Source: Streptomyces omiyaensis (GTDB lineage Bacteria > Actinomycetota > Actinomycetes > Streptomycetales > Streptomycetaceae). Taken from it: a DNA stretch of 64,000 bases. The stretch covers positions 189,102-253,101 of the forward strand of contig NZ_BMVV01000009.1 of NCBI RefSeq assembly GCF_014650895.1, written 5' to 3'. Within the stretch, counting starts at the first letter, position 1. Each line of letters starts with the position of its first letter. The translations under genes were made by a program, and so were the position numbers. Positions 12,675 to 21,808 of this stretch are shown in pieces. Under the pieces are notes generated by a model. The model was not told the DNA's origin, ran no database searches, and saw nothing but the letters and a program-made list of their open reading frames with translations.

Positions 12675-14681
12675 TCACTCCGCCAGCATCGCCCCCAGGG
12701 TCACGAACGGGTCCGTCAGGCGGGCCAGACCGTACGCCTCCTCGTAGGCGCCGTCGCCGATCCGACGGCGCGCCTCCCGCTCGGCCCGCACCCGCAGCGG
12801 CCCCAGCTCGGGGGTCCCGCGCTGGGGATGCCCGACCATCTCCCAGAACACCTGGCCCGCCCCGTAGGCGACCGCCGCCTCCTCGCCCTGGTCCAGCGCG
12901 GCCAAGGAGACCGCCAGCAGATCGAGGCCCAGCCCGAGCCCGAAGGCGTCGCCGATGAGGAGCTTGTCGCGGAGCATGGCCCGCGCGTGCGCGGCGGCGT
13001 CGGCCGCCCGCTCCTCCAGGACCGCTATCACCGCCAGCTGGTACTCGGTGTAGGAGCGGGTCCAGTGCTCCCCGGCCGACGCGGAGTCGTCCCGCAGTGC
13101 CTCGGCCTCCGCCCGGGCCTCTCCCAGCGCCCCGGAGGCCGTCAGGGCGAAGACGCGCACCAGCCGGCAGCGCGCCACCGAGGGCGCCGGGCGGGCCGGT
13201 CCGGTCAGGGCGGCGTCGGCGACGGCGAGCGCGTCCAGCGGCTCGCCCCGCAGCAGCATCACCAGCCCGCGCAGATAGGCGGCGTCCGCGAGCAGCGCCG
13301 CGTCCCCGGCCCGTACCGCCTCCTCGTCGGCGCGCCCGGCCAGCCGGGCCGCCGTGACGTACTCGCCGCGGAGGCAGCGCACCACCCCCAGCGCCCAGCA
13401 CAGCCGGGAGAGCAGGGCCGGGGGACCGGCGACCGCCTGGAGGCACTCCTCCAGGTAGTGCGCGGCCTCGTGGAGGTGCCCGGAGCACGCCCACAGGAAG
13501 CCGACGGCACCGGCCAGCTCCCCGGCCCTGACCGGATCGGTCGCCAGCAGGTGTTCGAGGGCGGCGCACAGATCGGCGTGACAGGCGGTCAGCCGCGCGT
13601 AGGTGCGCGCCTGTTCCGGCCCCCACCAGGAGTCCTCGACGGTCAGGGCGAGCGCGTGGAAGCGCAGCGCGTGCCGGTCGGCCAGGCTCCGCGTCTCCCC
13701 GAGCTCCGCCAGCCACAGGGCCCCGTACTCGCGCACGGTGTCGTAGACGTGCAGCCGGTCGCCGGAGAGGGAGACGACGCTCTTGCGGACCAGCCCGTCG
13801 AGGGCTTCGGCCAGCCCGTCCCCGGTCAGCGGCCCGCCGCGGCAGACCCACGCCACGTCGGCCGTCGTGGCCCCCGAACGGAACACCGAGAGCCGGGCCC
13901 ACAGCAGCCGCTCCCGGGGCTCGCACAGTTCGTGGCTCCACCCGATCGTGGTCCGCAGCGCGCGGTGCCGCGCCGGCTGGATCCGGCTCTCCGGTCCCTC
14001 GGCGAGCGCCAGCCGGCCGCGCAGCAGCCGGGCCATCGACCCCACCGGCCGCTCCCGCAGCTGCGCGGCGGCCAGCTCCAGCGCCAGCGGCACCCCCTCC
14101 AGCCAGTGGCACACCTCGGCGGCGGCGACGAGGTCCTCCGGCGCCGTCCACCGCGCCCCCGCGGCGGCCGCGCGCGCGGTGAACAGCTCCATCGCCTCGC
14201 TGTCGGGGGAGAGCGGGCCGACGCGGTACGGCTCCTCGCCCTCCGTCCCCAGCGGCTCGCGGCTGGTCGCGAGCACCACGAGCGCGGGGCAGCGGGCGAG
14301 GAGCGCCCCCACCAGCGCCGCGCAGGCCCGGACGAGGTGCTCGCAGGAGTCCAGGACCAGCAGCACGCGACGGGAACCGATCCAGCGGGCCAGGCCCTCC
14401 ACCGGGTCGCCGGACGAGTGGTCGGACAGGCCGCAGGCGTCGGCCACCAGGGAGGTCAGCAGCGCGGGGTTGCCGATCGTCCAGAGCGGCGCCCAGTGCA
14501 CGCCGGTGAAGCCGTCCCGCCCGGTCACGTCGACGACCCGCGCGGCGAGCCGGGACTTGCCGATCCCGCCCATGCCCACCAGCGTCACGAGCCGCCCCGT
14601 CCGCACGCGGGACACGACTTCCTCGACGGCCCGCTTCCGCCCGACGAACGGACCGCTCTCCGGCGGCGCCCACGAATCCAT
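12675..14681 (-). CDS. STAND/AfsR-like ATPase with TPR region, no DNA-binding domain
   Basis: The 668-aa protein has an NTPase domain at its very N-terminus: Walker A GMGGIGKS (about 35-42), Walker B RRVLLVLDSCEH, sensor VVLATSREPLG and the STAND motif VPLALELAAA. A winged-helix-like linker and an alpha-helical TPR-like region follow, to the C-terminus (FVTLGAMLAE). Relatives often carry a BTAD/OmpR or LuxR helix-turn-helix; neither end has one here, and the short DNA beyond the stop does not encode one in another frame. It may therefore signal by protein-protein contact. The ATG at 14681 has GGAG nine bases upstream. It is divergent from the photolyase gene. Confidence 0.85.
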   Translation of the reverse strand: MDSWAPPESGPFVGRKRAVEEVVSRVRTGRLVTLVGMGGIGKSRLAARVVDVTGRDGFTGVHWAPLWTIGNPALLTSLVADACGLSDHSSGDPVEGLARWIGSRRVLLVLDSCEHLVRACAALVGALLARCPALVVLATSREPLGTEGEEPYRVGPLSPDSEAMELFTARAAAAGARWTAPEDLVAAAEVCHWLEGVPLALELAAAQLRERPVGSMARLLRGRLALAEGPESRIQPARHRALRTTIGWSHELCEPRERLLWARLSVFRSGATTADVAWVCRGGPLTGDGLAEALDGLVRKSVVSLSGDRLHVYDTVREYGALWLAELGETRSLADRHALRFHALALTVEDSWWGPEQARTYARLTACHADLCAALEHLLATDPVRAGELAGAVGFLWACSGHLHEAAHYLEECLQAVAGPPALLSRLCWALGVVRCLRGEYVTAARLAGRADEEAVRAGDAALLADAAYLRGLVMLLRGEPLDALAVADAALTGPARPAPSVARCRLVRVFALTASGALGEARAEAEALRDDSASAGEHWTRSYTEYQLAVIAVLEERAADAAAHARAMLRDKLLIGDAFGLGLGLDLLAVSLAALDQGEEAAVAYGAGQVFWEMVGHPQRGTPELGPLRVRAEREARRRIGDGAYEEAYGLARLTDPFVTLGAMLAE

Positions 14682-14904
14682 CCGCGCATTCTCCGGCAGA
14701 ACGCGCCCCCCTCCGACCACGGACGCCGAGAGGGGACTGTTTTCGGCCGGTCGCCCTCCCGGGCGGCGGTGGCGGGGTCCGGAGGGCGCGTCGCGTGCAT
14801 CCGGCGGGCGACGCGCGCGGGAAGCGCGAGTGTAGGAGTCCGTACGCAGTACGCCGGACCGGCGCGTCCGCGCCCGCCCCCGGCGGCCGAACAGGGAGGG
14901 CGCG

Positions 14905-16278
14905 ATGACCGTCTCCGTCGTTCTGTACACCTCGGACCTGAGGGTCCACGACCATCCGCCGCTCCGGGCCGCGCTCGACGGGGCGCAGGAGGTGGTGCCG
15001 GTCTTCGTCCGCGACCCGGCCGTCGACCGGGCCGGGTTCGCCGCGCCCAACCGGCTGGCCTTCCTCGCCGACTGCCTCGCGGACCTGGACCGGGGGCTCA
15101 CGGAGCGGGGCGGCCGCCTGGTGGTCCGGGAGGGCGACACGGTGGCCGAGGTGCTGACCCTGGTGCGCCAGACCGAGGCGGACGAGGTGCACATGGCCGC
15201 CGGGGTGACGGCCTTCGCCGCCGCGCGGGAGGCACGGCTGCGGAAGGTCCTGGAGGACGACGGGCGCCGGCTGTACGTCCACGACGGCGTGGTCACCGTC
15301 GTGCCCCCCGGGGACGTCGTCCCGCAGGGCTCGGACCACTTCGCCGTGTTCACGCCCTACTACCGGCGCTGGAGCGACCAGCCGCCCCGGACGCCGCTGC
15401 AGGCCCCGAGGACGCTGCGGGTGCCGCCGGGCGTGCGCTCCGATCGCGTACCGCGCCGCTCCGACGTCGCGGACGTCTCGCCGGCCCTCGTCGCGGGCGG
15501 GGAGAGCGAGGCGCGCAAGCGGCTCGGTTCGTGGCTCTCCGACCACGGCGACGCCTACGAGGACCGCCACGACGACCTGGCCGGCGACGCCACGTCCCGC
15601 CTCTCGCCCTACCTCCACTTCGGCGCCGTCTCCGCGGCAGAGGCGGTGCACCGGGCGCGCCGGCGGGGCGGCGCGGGCGCCGACGCGTTCGTGCGGCAGC
15701 TGTGCTGGCGCGATTTCCACCACCAGGTCCTGGCCGCCCGTCCCGAGGCGGCGGCCGAGGACTACCGCACGCGCCCCGGCGGCTGGAGGACGGGCGCCGA
15801 CGCCGAGGCGGACCTCGCCGCCTGGCGCGAGGGGCGGACCGGATATCCGGTGGTCGACGCCGCCATGCGGCAGCTCGCCCACGAGGGGTGGATGCACAAC
15901 CGCGGCCGGCTGATCACGGCCTCCTTCCTGGCGAAGACGCTCTGCGTCGACTGGCGGGAGGGCGCGCGCCACTTCCTCGGCCTGCTCGTCGACGGCGACG
16001 TGGCGAACAACCAGCTCAACTGGCAGTGGGTGGCGGGCACCGGCACCGACACCAGGCCCAACCGGGTCCTGAACCCGGTGGCGCAGGGCAGGCGCCACGA
16101 CCCCGACGGCGCCTACGTCCGGCGCTGGGTCCCGGAGCTCGCGGGACTCGACGGTCCGGCCGTGCACGAGCCGTGGAAGCTCACCGGGCCCGACCGCGCG
16201 GCCCTCGACTACCCGGAGCCGCTGATCGGGCTCGCGGACGGCCTGGACCGCTTCCGGCAGATCCGGGGGATCGGCTGA
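14905..16278 (+). CDS. phr: Deoxyribodipyrimidine photolyase
   Basis: The 457-aa flavoprotein belongs to the class I cryptochrome/photolyase family and splits UV-made cyclobutane dimers using blue light. The N-terminal alpha/beta antenna domain starts VVLYTSDLRVHDHPPL. The C-terminal FAD domain has YLHFGAVS, RQLCWRDFHH, TGYPVVDAAMRQL, GWMHNRGR and NNQLNWQW, all characteristic. GGGAGGG lies 6-8 bases before the ATG. An inverted repeat CGTAC-GCA-GTACG (14841-14853) lies about 50 bp upstream. Position next to the LitS-type sigma and LitR-type regulator fits light-induced repair. Confidence 0.95.
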   Translation: MTVSVVLYTSDLRVHDHPPLRAALDGAQEVVPVFVRDPAVDRAGFAAPNRLAFLADCLADLDRGLTERGGRLVVREGDTVAEVLTLVRQTEADEVHMAAGVTAFAAAREARLRKVLEDDGRRLYVHDGVVTVVPPGDVVPQGSDHFAVFTPYYRRWSDQPPRTPLQAPRTLRVPPGVRSDRVPRRSDVADVSPALVAGGESEARKRLGSWLSDHGDAYEDRHDDLAGDATSRLSPYLHFGAVSAAEAVHRARRRGGAGADAFVRQLCWRDFHHQVLAARPEAAAEDYRTRPGGWRTGADAEADLAAWREGRTGYPVVDAAMRQLAHEGWMHNRGRLITASFLAKTLCVDWREGARHFLGLLVDGDVANNQLNWQWVAGTGTDTRPNRVLNPVAQGRRHDPDGAYVRRWVPELAGLDGPAVHEPWKLTGPDRAALDYPEPLIGLADGLDRFRQIRGIG

Positions 16279-16300
16279 CCGGGCCCGCGGGGAGCCGGCT

Positions 16301-16331
16301 GCATCGTTTCGATGCGAAAACGATGCGACTT
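16301..16331 (+). promoter_or_regulatory. Putative LitR/CarH-type operator upstream of the sigma gene
   Basis: CGATGCGAAAACGATGCGA (16310-16328) is two 11-bp direct repeats (16310-16320 and 16321-16331). It is preceded by GCATCGTTT (16301-16309), the exact inverse of AAACGATGC (16318-16326). Seventeen of the 19 core bases recur immediately upstream of the B12-binding MerR gene at 23535-23553. The site is about 125 bp before the sigma ATG. Confidence 0.65.
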
Positions 16332-16455
16332 GTGGTGAGGGGGCCGGTAACCGGAACGTGAGGGGCACGGGGCCGACGAGGTCCCGGAGCCACCGCTCCC
16401 GCAGCGGCGGTCAGCCCGGTGGACGCCCGCTCCACCACCCGGAGGAGGAAGCGCC

Positions 16456-17298
16456 ATGACCGCACCCCGGATCACCGCCGACCTCGCGACCCCCGCCCCG
16501 TCCGGCCACCCGCCGCACGCCGCCCCCCGCGCGGAGGCGCAGGGGGGCGGCCGGGTCGTCGGCGACGCCCACCGCGGGGGCAGCGCGGACGCGCACACGG
16601 CCGCCGGGGTCCACCGCGCGGACCGCGCGGGGCACACGGAGTACGCCGGCCCCACGGAGCACGCGGACGGCGAGGACCGCCGTGCGGCCCGTGCCGGCTC
16701 CCGCGCGGAGGGCGGGGCGCGCGGCGACGCCCGTGCCGCCGCCTCCGCGGACGACGACCTCGACTGGATCGCCCGCGGGCTGGTCCGGGGCGACGAGCAC
16801 TGCCTGGCCGCGGCCTACCACCGCTGGGGACGGCTCGTCCACACGCTCGCGGCGCGGGCGCTGGGCGACCCGCGCGAGGCGGAGGACGTCACCCAGCAGG
16901 TGTTCGTCGCCGCCTGGCACGGGCGGGCCAACTTCCGCCCCGAGCGGGGATCCCTCCCCGCCTGGCTCATCGGCATCACCCGCCGCAAGATCGCCGACGC
17001 GCTCACCAGCCGCACCCGCCGCGTCGAACTCGCGGCGACCCTCGGGGCCACCCTCGAACACGCCGACCGGACGGACGAGAGCCCCGAGCGGATCCTCGAC
17101 CGCCTGGTCGTCACCGAGGAGCTGGCACGGCTGCCCCGCGTCCAGCGGGACGTGCTGGCGCTCGCGTACTTCGCCGACCTCACCCAGACGCAGATCGCCG
17201 ACCGCACGGGCATGCCGCTCGGCACGGTCAAGAGCCACGCGCGCCGGGGCCTCCAGCGCATGCGCCACAGCCTCGCGCCCGCCGCCACCGGCGGCTGA
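16456..17298 (+). CDS. litS: ECF RNA polymerase sigma factor, LitS-like
   Basis: The 280-aa protein has an extracytoplasmic-function sigma architecture: sigma2 at about residues 105-175 (LVRGDEHCLAAAYHRWGRLV, AEDVTQQVFVAAW) and sigma4 at about 215-270 (LPRVQRDVLALAYFADLTQ, PLGTVKSHARRGLQRMR). An unusual low-complexity N-terminal extension of about 95 residues, rich in Ala, Gly, His and Arg, precedes sigma2. GGAGGAGGAAG precedes the ATG, so the long form is probably real. No anti-sigma gene is adjacent. The neighbours (photolyase, lipid genes, B12-MerR regulator) match the light-induced lit locus of Streptomyces, where this sigma activates light-responsive promoters. The symbol is by context and family, not by alignment. 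Confidence 0.85.
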   Translation: MTAPRITADLATPAPSGHPPHAAPRAEAQGGGRVVGDAHRGGSADAHTAAGVHRADRAGHTEYAGPTEHADGEDRRAARAGSRAEGGARGDARAAASADDDLDWIARGLVRGDEHCLAAAYHRWGRLVHTLAARALGDPREAEDVTQQVFVAAWHGRANFRPERGSLPAWLIGITRRKIADALTSRTRRVELAATLGATLEHADRTDESPERILDRLVVTEELARLPRVQRDVLALAYFADLTQTQIADRTGMPLGTVKSHARRGLQRMRHSLAPAATGG

Positions 17299-17447
17299 CC
17301 GGAGGACGGACCGGCGCGCCCGCCCGGGCACGGGACGGCCCACCGGCCCGCCCGCCGGAAGGACCGGCGGACGCGGCGGCCCGCACAGCGGCCGACGTAC
17401 CGACCTATCGACAAACAAAAGAACGAACGACACTAGGGGTGGAGACG

Positions 17448-18707
17448 ATGAACGGACGGACCGTCGCGGTGGTGGGGGCGGGTGTGGCGGGACTGACCGC
17501 CGCCCACCTCCTGTCCCGCGCCCACGACGTGGTGCTCTACGAGGCGGACGGCCGGCTCGGCGGCCACGCCCACACCCACGAGCTGCCGGCCCGCGAGGGC
17601 GGCACGCTCCACGTGGACACCGGCTTCATCGTCCACAACGACCGCACCTACCCGCACCTGCTGCGCCTCTTCCGCGAACTCGGCGTCGCCACCCAGGACT
17701 CCGAGATGAGCATGTCCGTCCGCTGCGACGGCTGCGGCCTCGAGTACGCCGGCGCGCGCGGCCTCTCCGGCCTCCTCGGCGGCGGCAACGCCCTCCGCGG
17801 CCGCCACCTGCGGATGCTCGCCGACGTCCCCCGCTTCCACCGCGCCGCGCGCCGCCTGCTGGCCGCCGACGACACCACCCGGACCTTCGGGGACTTCCTG
17901 CGCGACCACCGCTTCCCCGAGTACTTCGTCGGCCACTTCGCGATCCCGCTCGTCTCCGCCGTCTGGTCCTGCGCCCCCGACACCGCGCTGCGCTACCCGG
18001 CCGCGTACCTCTTCCGCTTCCTCGACCACCACGGCCTCCTCTCGGTGACCGGCTCCCCGCAGTGGAAGACGGTGACGGGCGGATCGGCCGCCTACGTCGA
18101 GCGGATCGCGAAGGGCCTCGCCTCCGTACGGACCGCGACCCCGGTCCGCGCCGTCGTCCGGGGCGCGGACCGGGCGACCGTCGTCACCGCCGACGGCGAG
18201 TCGGCCGAGCACGCGGCCGTCGTCGTCGCGGTCCACCCCGACCAGGCCCTGCGTCTGCTCGCCGACCCCACCGAGCAGGAGCGCCGCGTCCTCGGCGCCT
18301 TCACCTACTCGCGCAACCCGACCGTCCTGCACCGCGACACCACCCTCCTGCCGCGCTCGCCGCACGCCCGCGCCTCCTGGAACTACTGGCTGCCCTCCTG
18401 CGCCGCCCGCCCGGGATCCGTCCAGGTCAGCTACGACATGAACCGGCTCCAGCGGCTCCCGGCCGCCGAGCCGCACCTCGTCACCCTCAACCCCGGCGAC
18501 CGGGTCGACCCCTCCACCGTCCTGGCCCGCATGACCTACGAGCACCCCGTCTACACGCCGGAGTCCGTGGCCGCCCAGCGGCTCCTGCCCACCCTCCGCA
18601 GCCCCGTCACCGCCTACGCCGGCGCCTACCACGGCTGGGGCTTCCACGAGGACGGCTGCCGCTCGGGCTTCGAGGCCGCCCGTCACCTGGGGGCGGATCC
18701 GCGATGA
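17448..18707 (+). CDS. FAD-dependent amine-oxidase-like protein (COG2907 type)
   Basis: The 419-aa flavoprotein has the FAD motif GAGVAG (residues 10-15), the Rossmann acidic residue in LYEADGRLGGHAHTH and a C-terminal Gly-rich return to the flavin (YHGWGFHEDG). Relatives are encoded beside CFA-like methyltransferases and DUF1365 genes in bacteria that respond to light or singlet oxygen, where they take part in fatty-acid modification; the exact reaction here is inferred. It overlaps the next gene by ATGA and starts a coupled set of genes. A purine-rich, low-GC stretch (17404-17437) precedes its GGGGTGGAG ribosome site and may hold a sigma-dependent promoter. Confidence 0.85.
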   Translation: MNGRTVAVVGAGVAGLTAAHLLSRAHDVVLYEADGRLGGHAHTHELPAREGGTLHVDTGFIVHNDRTYPHLLRLFRELGVATQDSEMSMSVRCDGCGLEYAGARGLSGLLGGGNALRGRHLRMLADVPRFHRAARRLLAADDTTRTFGDFLRDHRFPEYFVGHFAIPLVSAVWSCAPDTALRYPAAYLFRFLDHHGLLSVTGSPQWKTVTGGSAAYVERIAKGLASVRTATPVRAVVRGADRATVVTADGESAEHAAVVVAVHPDQALRLLADPTEQERRVLGAFTYSRNPTVLHRDTTLLPRSPHARASWNYWLPSCAARPGSVQVSYDMNRLQRLPAAEPHLVTLNPGDRVDPSTVLARMTYEHPVYTPESVAAQRLLPTLRSPVTAYAGAYHGWGFHEDGCRSGFEAARHLGADPR

Positions 18708-19525
18708 CCGTCCCCCCGGCCGCCCCCGGCCCGACCGCCGAGGGCACGGCCGCCCCCGCCCCGGCCACCGCCGGGCGGTCGCCCGCCGCCCCGCCCCCGG
18801 TCCCCGCCCTGTACGAGACCGAGATCGCCCACACCCGCACCACGCCCTTCTCCTACGCGCTCCGCCACCGCACGTACATGTGGCTGGTGGACGTCGACGA
18901 ACTCCCCGTACTGCCCCGGGCCCTGCGCCCGCTGGCCCGGTTCGACCCGCGCGACCACTTCGACGGGCACGCCCCCACGCTGCGCGCCGGCCTCGACGCC
19001 TGCCTCGCCGCCCACGGCGTGCGGGACGCGGACGGGCCCGCGCTGATGCTCACCCACGCGCGCGTCCTCGGGCACGTGTTCAACCCGCTCACCGTCTACT
19101 GGTGCCACGACCGCGCCGGCCGACCCGTCTGCGTCGTCGCCGAGGTGCACAACACCTACGGCGGGCGCCACACCTACCTGCTGCGCCCCGACGGACGGGG
19201 CCGGGCCGAGGCCGCCAAGGCCTTCTACGTCTCGCCCTTCCTGGACGTCGAGGGCGCCTACCGGATGAGGCTCCCGCTCCCGGGCGACCGCCTCGACCTC
19301 ACCGTCCAGCTCCGCCACTCCGACGGCACCCGTCCGCTGACCGCCACCGTCCGGGGCACCCACCGCCCCGCCCGGCCGGGCACCCTGCTCGCCGCCGCGC
19401 TCCGCCACCCCTGGTCCACCGCCGCCGTCTCCCTCGGCATCCGCCGCCACGGCGTCCGCCTCTGGCTCAAGGGGCTCCGCGTCCGCCCCCGTACCCCCTC
19501 CACCCCGCAGGAAGGCACCTCGTGA
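18704..19525 (+). CDS. DUF1365 family protein
   Basis: The 273-aa protein has a Pro/Ala-rich N-terminal extension (about 35 residues) and a DUF1365 domain with ALYETEIAHTRTTPFSY, LRHRTYMWLVDVDEL, RVLGHVFNPLTVYWC, EVHNTYGGRH and FYVSPFLDVEG. DUF1365 proteins almost always sit between a COG2907 flavoprotein and a CFA-like methyltransferase, as here; the role is unknown but tied to fatty-acid or phospholipid modification. It overlaps both neighbours by four bases (ATGA upstream, GTGA downstream), so the three products are probably made in fixed ratio. Confidence 0.9.
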   Translation: MTVPPAAPGPTAEGTAAPAPATAGRSPAAPPPVPALYETEIAHTRTTPFSYALRHRTYMWLVDVDELPVLPRALRPLARFDPRDHFDGHAPTLRAGLDACLAAHGVRDADGPALMLTHARVLGHVFNPLTVYWCHDRAGRPVCVVAEVHNTYGGRHTYLLRPDGRGRAEAAKAFYVSPFLDVEGAYRMRLPLPGDRLDLTVQLRHSDGTRPLTATVRGTHRPARPGTLLAAALRHPWSTAAVSLGIRRHGVRLWLKGLRVRPRTPSTPQEGTS

Positions 19526-20898
19526 CCCTCTCGCTCCCCCCGGCCACGCCGCCCGCCGCCCACCCCGGCGACGTCCCGGCGGACCACCTCCCGGTCCCGG
19601 CGCAGCGCATGCCCGCGGACCGGATCCCGGTGGACCCGGGCCGCTGGCCCGACGTCGCCCGCCCGCCCCGGGCCTCCGCCCCGCGGACCGCCGTCGCCCG
19701 CCGCCTGGTGGAACGCGCCCTCTCCCGGATGCCCCTGCGGATACGGACCGCCCCGAGCCCCGTCCCCGGCCCTCCGGCCCCGGTCTCCGCCGGCTCCCCT
19801 GCCCTCCCCACGCTCACGCTCCACGACCCGGACGCCTTCCACCGCAGGATCGGCGCCGACGGCCTGATCGGCTTCGGGGAGTCGTACATGGCGGGGGAGT
19901 GGGACTCCGACGACCTCGTCGGGCTCCTCACCGTCCTCGCCCGGCACGTCGACGACCTCGTCCCCGCCCCGCTGCGCGCCCTGCGGGGCGCCTGGGTCCG
20001 GCGCAGGCCCGGGGCCGACCGCAACACGCCCGACGGGTCCCGCGCCAACATCCGGCGCCACTACGACCTCTCCAACGAGCTCTTCTCCCTCTTCCTCGAC
20101 CCCGGCCTCAGCTACTCGTCGGCGGTCTTCGACGCCCTGCCCGAGGGGCCCGCGCTCCTCCCCGACGAGGACTTCACCGCCGCCCAGCACCGCAAGATCG
20201 ACCGCCTCCTCGACCTGGCGGAGGCCGGCCCCGGCACCACGCTCCTGGAGATCGGCACCGGCTGGGGCGAACTCGCGATCCGGGCCGCCGCGCGCGGCGC
20301 CCGCGTCCGCACCGTCACCCTCTCCGAGGAACAGCTCGCCCTGGCGCGCCGGCGCGTCGAGCGGGCGGGCCTCGCGGACCGGGTCACCGTCGAGCTCCGC
20401 GACTACCGGGACGTCCGGGGCCGCTACGACGCCGTCGTGAGCGTCGAGATGATCGAGGCCGTCGGCGCCGAGTTCTGGCCCGACTACTTCGCCGCGCTCC
20501 GCCGGCTCCTCGCCCCCGGCGGCCGGGTCGCCCTCCAGGCCATCACCATGCCGCACGCACGGATGCTCGCCACCGCCCGCACCCACACCTGGATCAGCAA
20601 GTACGTCTTCCCCGGCGGCCTGATCCCCTCGCCGACGGCCCTCGCCCGCGAGAGCGCGGCCGCCGGGCTGCGCATCACCCACGACCAGGGCTACGGCGAC
20701 CACTACGCCGAGACCCTGCACCAGTGGCGCGCCCGCTTCCTCCGCGCGGAGGCGGAGGTCGACGCGCTCGGCTTCGACCCGGTCTTCCGGCGCATGTGGG
20801 AGTTCTACCTCGCCTACTCCGAGGCCGGTTTCCGCGCCCGGTACCTCGACGTGCGCCAGCTGCGGCTGACCGCCGACGCGACGGGAGCGGGCCGATGA
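19522..20898 (+). CDS. Cyclopropane-fatty-acid-synthase-like SAM methyltransferase
   Basis: The 458-aa protein has a variable N-terminal 100 residues and then the CFA-synthase fold: HYDLSNELFSLFLDPGLSYS (about 180-199), the SAM-binding loop LLEIGTGWGE (241-250) and VSVEMIEAVGAEFW. It acts on phospholipid acyl chains. Residues that hold the bicarbonate ion in E. coli Cfa are changed: YSC is YSS, GCGWG is GTGWG and EHVG is EAVG. This subgroup may therefore methylate a double bond without closing a cyclopropane ring (inference). Start GTG 19522 overlaps the upstream stop. An 18-codon open frame (20895-20951) links its stop to the next ATG by ATGA on both sides. Confidence 0.9.
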   Translation: MTLSLPPATPPAAHPGDVPADHLPVPAQRMPADRIPVDPGRWPDVARPPRASAPRTAVARRLVERALSRMPLRIRTAPSPVPGPPAPVSAGSPALPTLTLHDPDAFHRRIGADGLIGFGESYMAGEWDSDDLVGLLTVLARHVDDLVPAPLRALRGAWVRRRPGADRNTPDGSRANIRRHYDLSNELFSLFLDPGLSYSSAVFDALPEGPALLPDEDFTAAQHRKIDRLLDLAEAGPGTTLLEIGTGWGELAIRAAARGARVRTVTLSEEQLALARRRVERAGLADRVTVELRDYRDVRGRYDAVVSVEMIEAVGAEFWPDYFAALRRLLAPGGRVALQAITMPHARMLATARTHTWISKYVFPGGLIPSPTALARESAAAGLRITHDQGYGDHYAETLHQWRARFLRAEAEVDALGFDPVFRRMWEFYLAYSEAGFRARYLDVRQLRLTADATGAGR

Positions 20899-20947
20899 GC
20901 GGCCCGACGAGCACCCCCGTACGCGGCCACGGGACGGAGGCACGGCG

Positions 20948-21775
20948 ATGAGCGCCGTCGACACCGGGACCCTCGGCGTCGTCCTCGCCGCCTCGGCGGC
21001 GGCCGCGCTCGCCGTCATGCTCGTCGCCTTCGCCGTCGGCACGGCGAAGAGCCTGCACCGGATCGTGGACGTCGCCTGGGGCCTCGCCTTCGCCGCCGTC
21101 GCGGTCGTGGCCTGGTCCCTCGCGGCGGGCCACGGCGACGACACGCGGCGCACCCTCGTCGCGCTCGCCACCGTCGTCTGGGGACTGCGGCTCACCCTCC
21201 ACATCGCCCGCCGGGGACGCGGCCACGGGGAGGACCCGAGGTACGCGCGGATGCTGGCCCGCGCCCGCGGCAACCCCACCCTCTACGCCCTGCGGAAGGT
21301 GTACCTCCTCCAGGGCGCCCTCGTCTGGCTCGTCTCCCTCCCCGTCCAGGTCGCGGTCCTGCTGCCCCAACCCGTGGAGGCGACCGCCCTGCTGGGGCTC
21401 GCCCTCTGGGCGGCGGGCCTCGCCTGCGAGGCGGTGGGGGACCACCAGCTCGCCCGCTTCAAGGCGGACCCGGCGAACCGGGGCCGCGTCATGGACCGGG
21501 GCCTGTGGAGCTGGACCCGCCACCCCAACTACTTCGGCGACTTCCTCGTCTGGTGGGGCCTGTACCTGACGGCCTGCGCCACCTGGCAGACCGCCCTCCT
21601 CACCCTGGTCTCCCCCCTCGTCATGAGCGGCCTCCTCATCTGGGGCAGCGGCAAGCGCCTCCTGGAACAGCACATGGCCGACCGCCCCGGCTACGCCGCC
21701 TACCGGGCCCGCACCAGCGGCTTCGTCCCGCTGCCGCCCCGCCGCGGGCCGGGCACGGAGGCCCGGAGGGGGTGA
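20948..21775 (+). CDS. DUF1295 membrane protein, steroid 5-alpha-reductase-like
   Basis: The 275-aa integral membrane protein has about six to seven hydrophobic helices and the DUF1295/steroid 5-alpha-reductase C-terminal motif (GLWSWTRHPNYFGDFLVWWG, then LLEQHMADRPGYAAY). Family members are NAD(P)H-dependent reductases of membrane-embedded lipids; the substrate here is unknown. It has its own GGACGGAGG ribosome site and is the last member of the flavoprotein-DUF1365-methyltransferase set, so reduction or desaturation chemistry on the same acyl chain is plausible. Confidence 0.9.
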   Translation: MSAVDTGTLGVVLAASAAAALAVMLVAFAVGTAKSLHRIVDVAWGLAFAAVAVVAWSLAAGHGDDTRRTLVALATVVWGLRLTLHIARRGRGHGEDPRYARMLARARGNPTLYALRKVYLLQGALVWLVSLPVQVAVLLPQPVEATALLGLALWAAGLACEAVGDHQLARFKADPANRGRVMDRGLWSWTRHPNYFGDFLVWWGLYLTACATWQTALLTLVSPLVMSGLLIWGSGKRLLEQHMADRPGYAAYRARTSGFVPLPPRRGPGTEARRG

Positions 21776-21808
21776 CGGCGCCCCTCGTACGCTCGCCCCA
21801 CGACCTAT

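Noticed and set aside
20895-20951. 18-codon open frame joining the methyltransferase and DUF1295 genes by ATGA at both ends
   Set aside because: The DUF1295 gene has its own GGACGGAGG site, so the mini-frame need not be translated; the peptide has no recognisable features.
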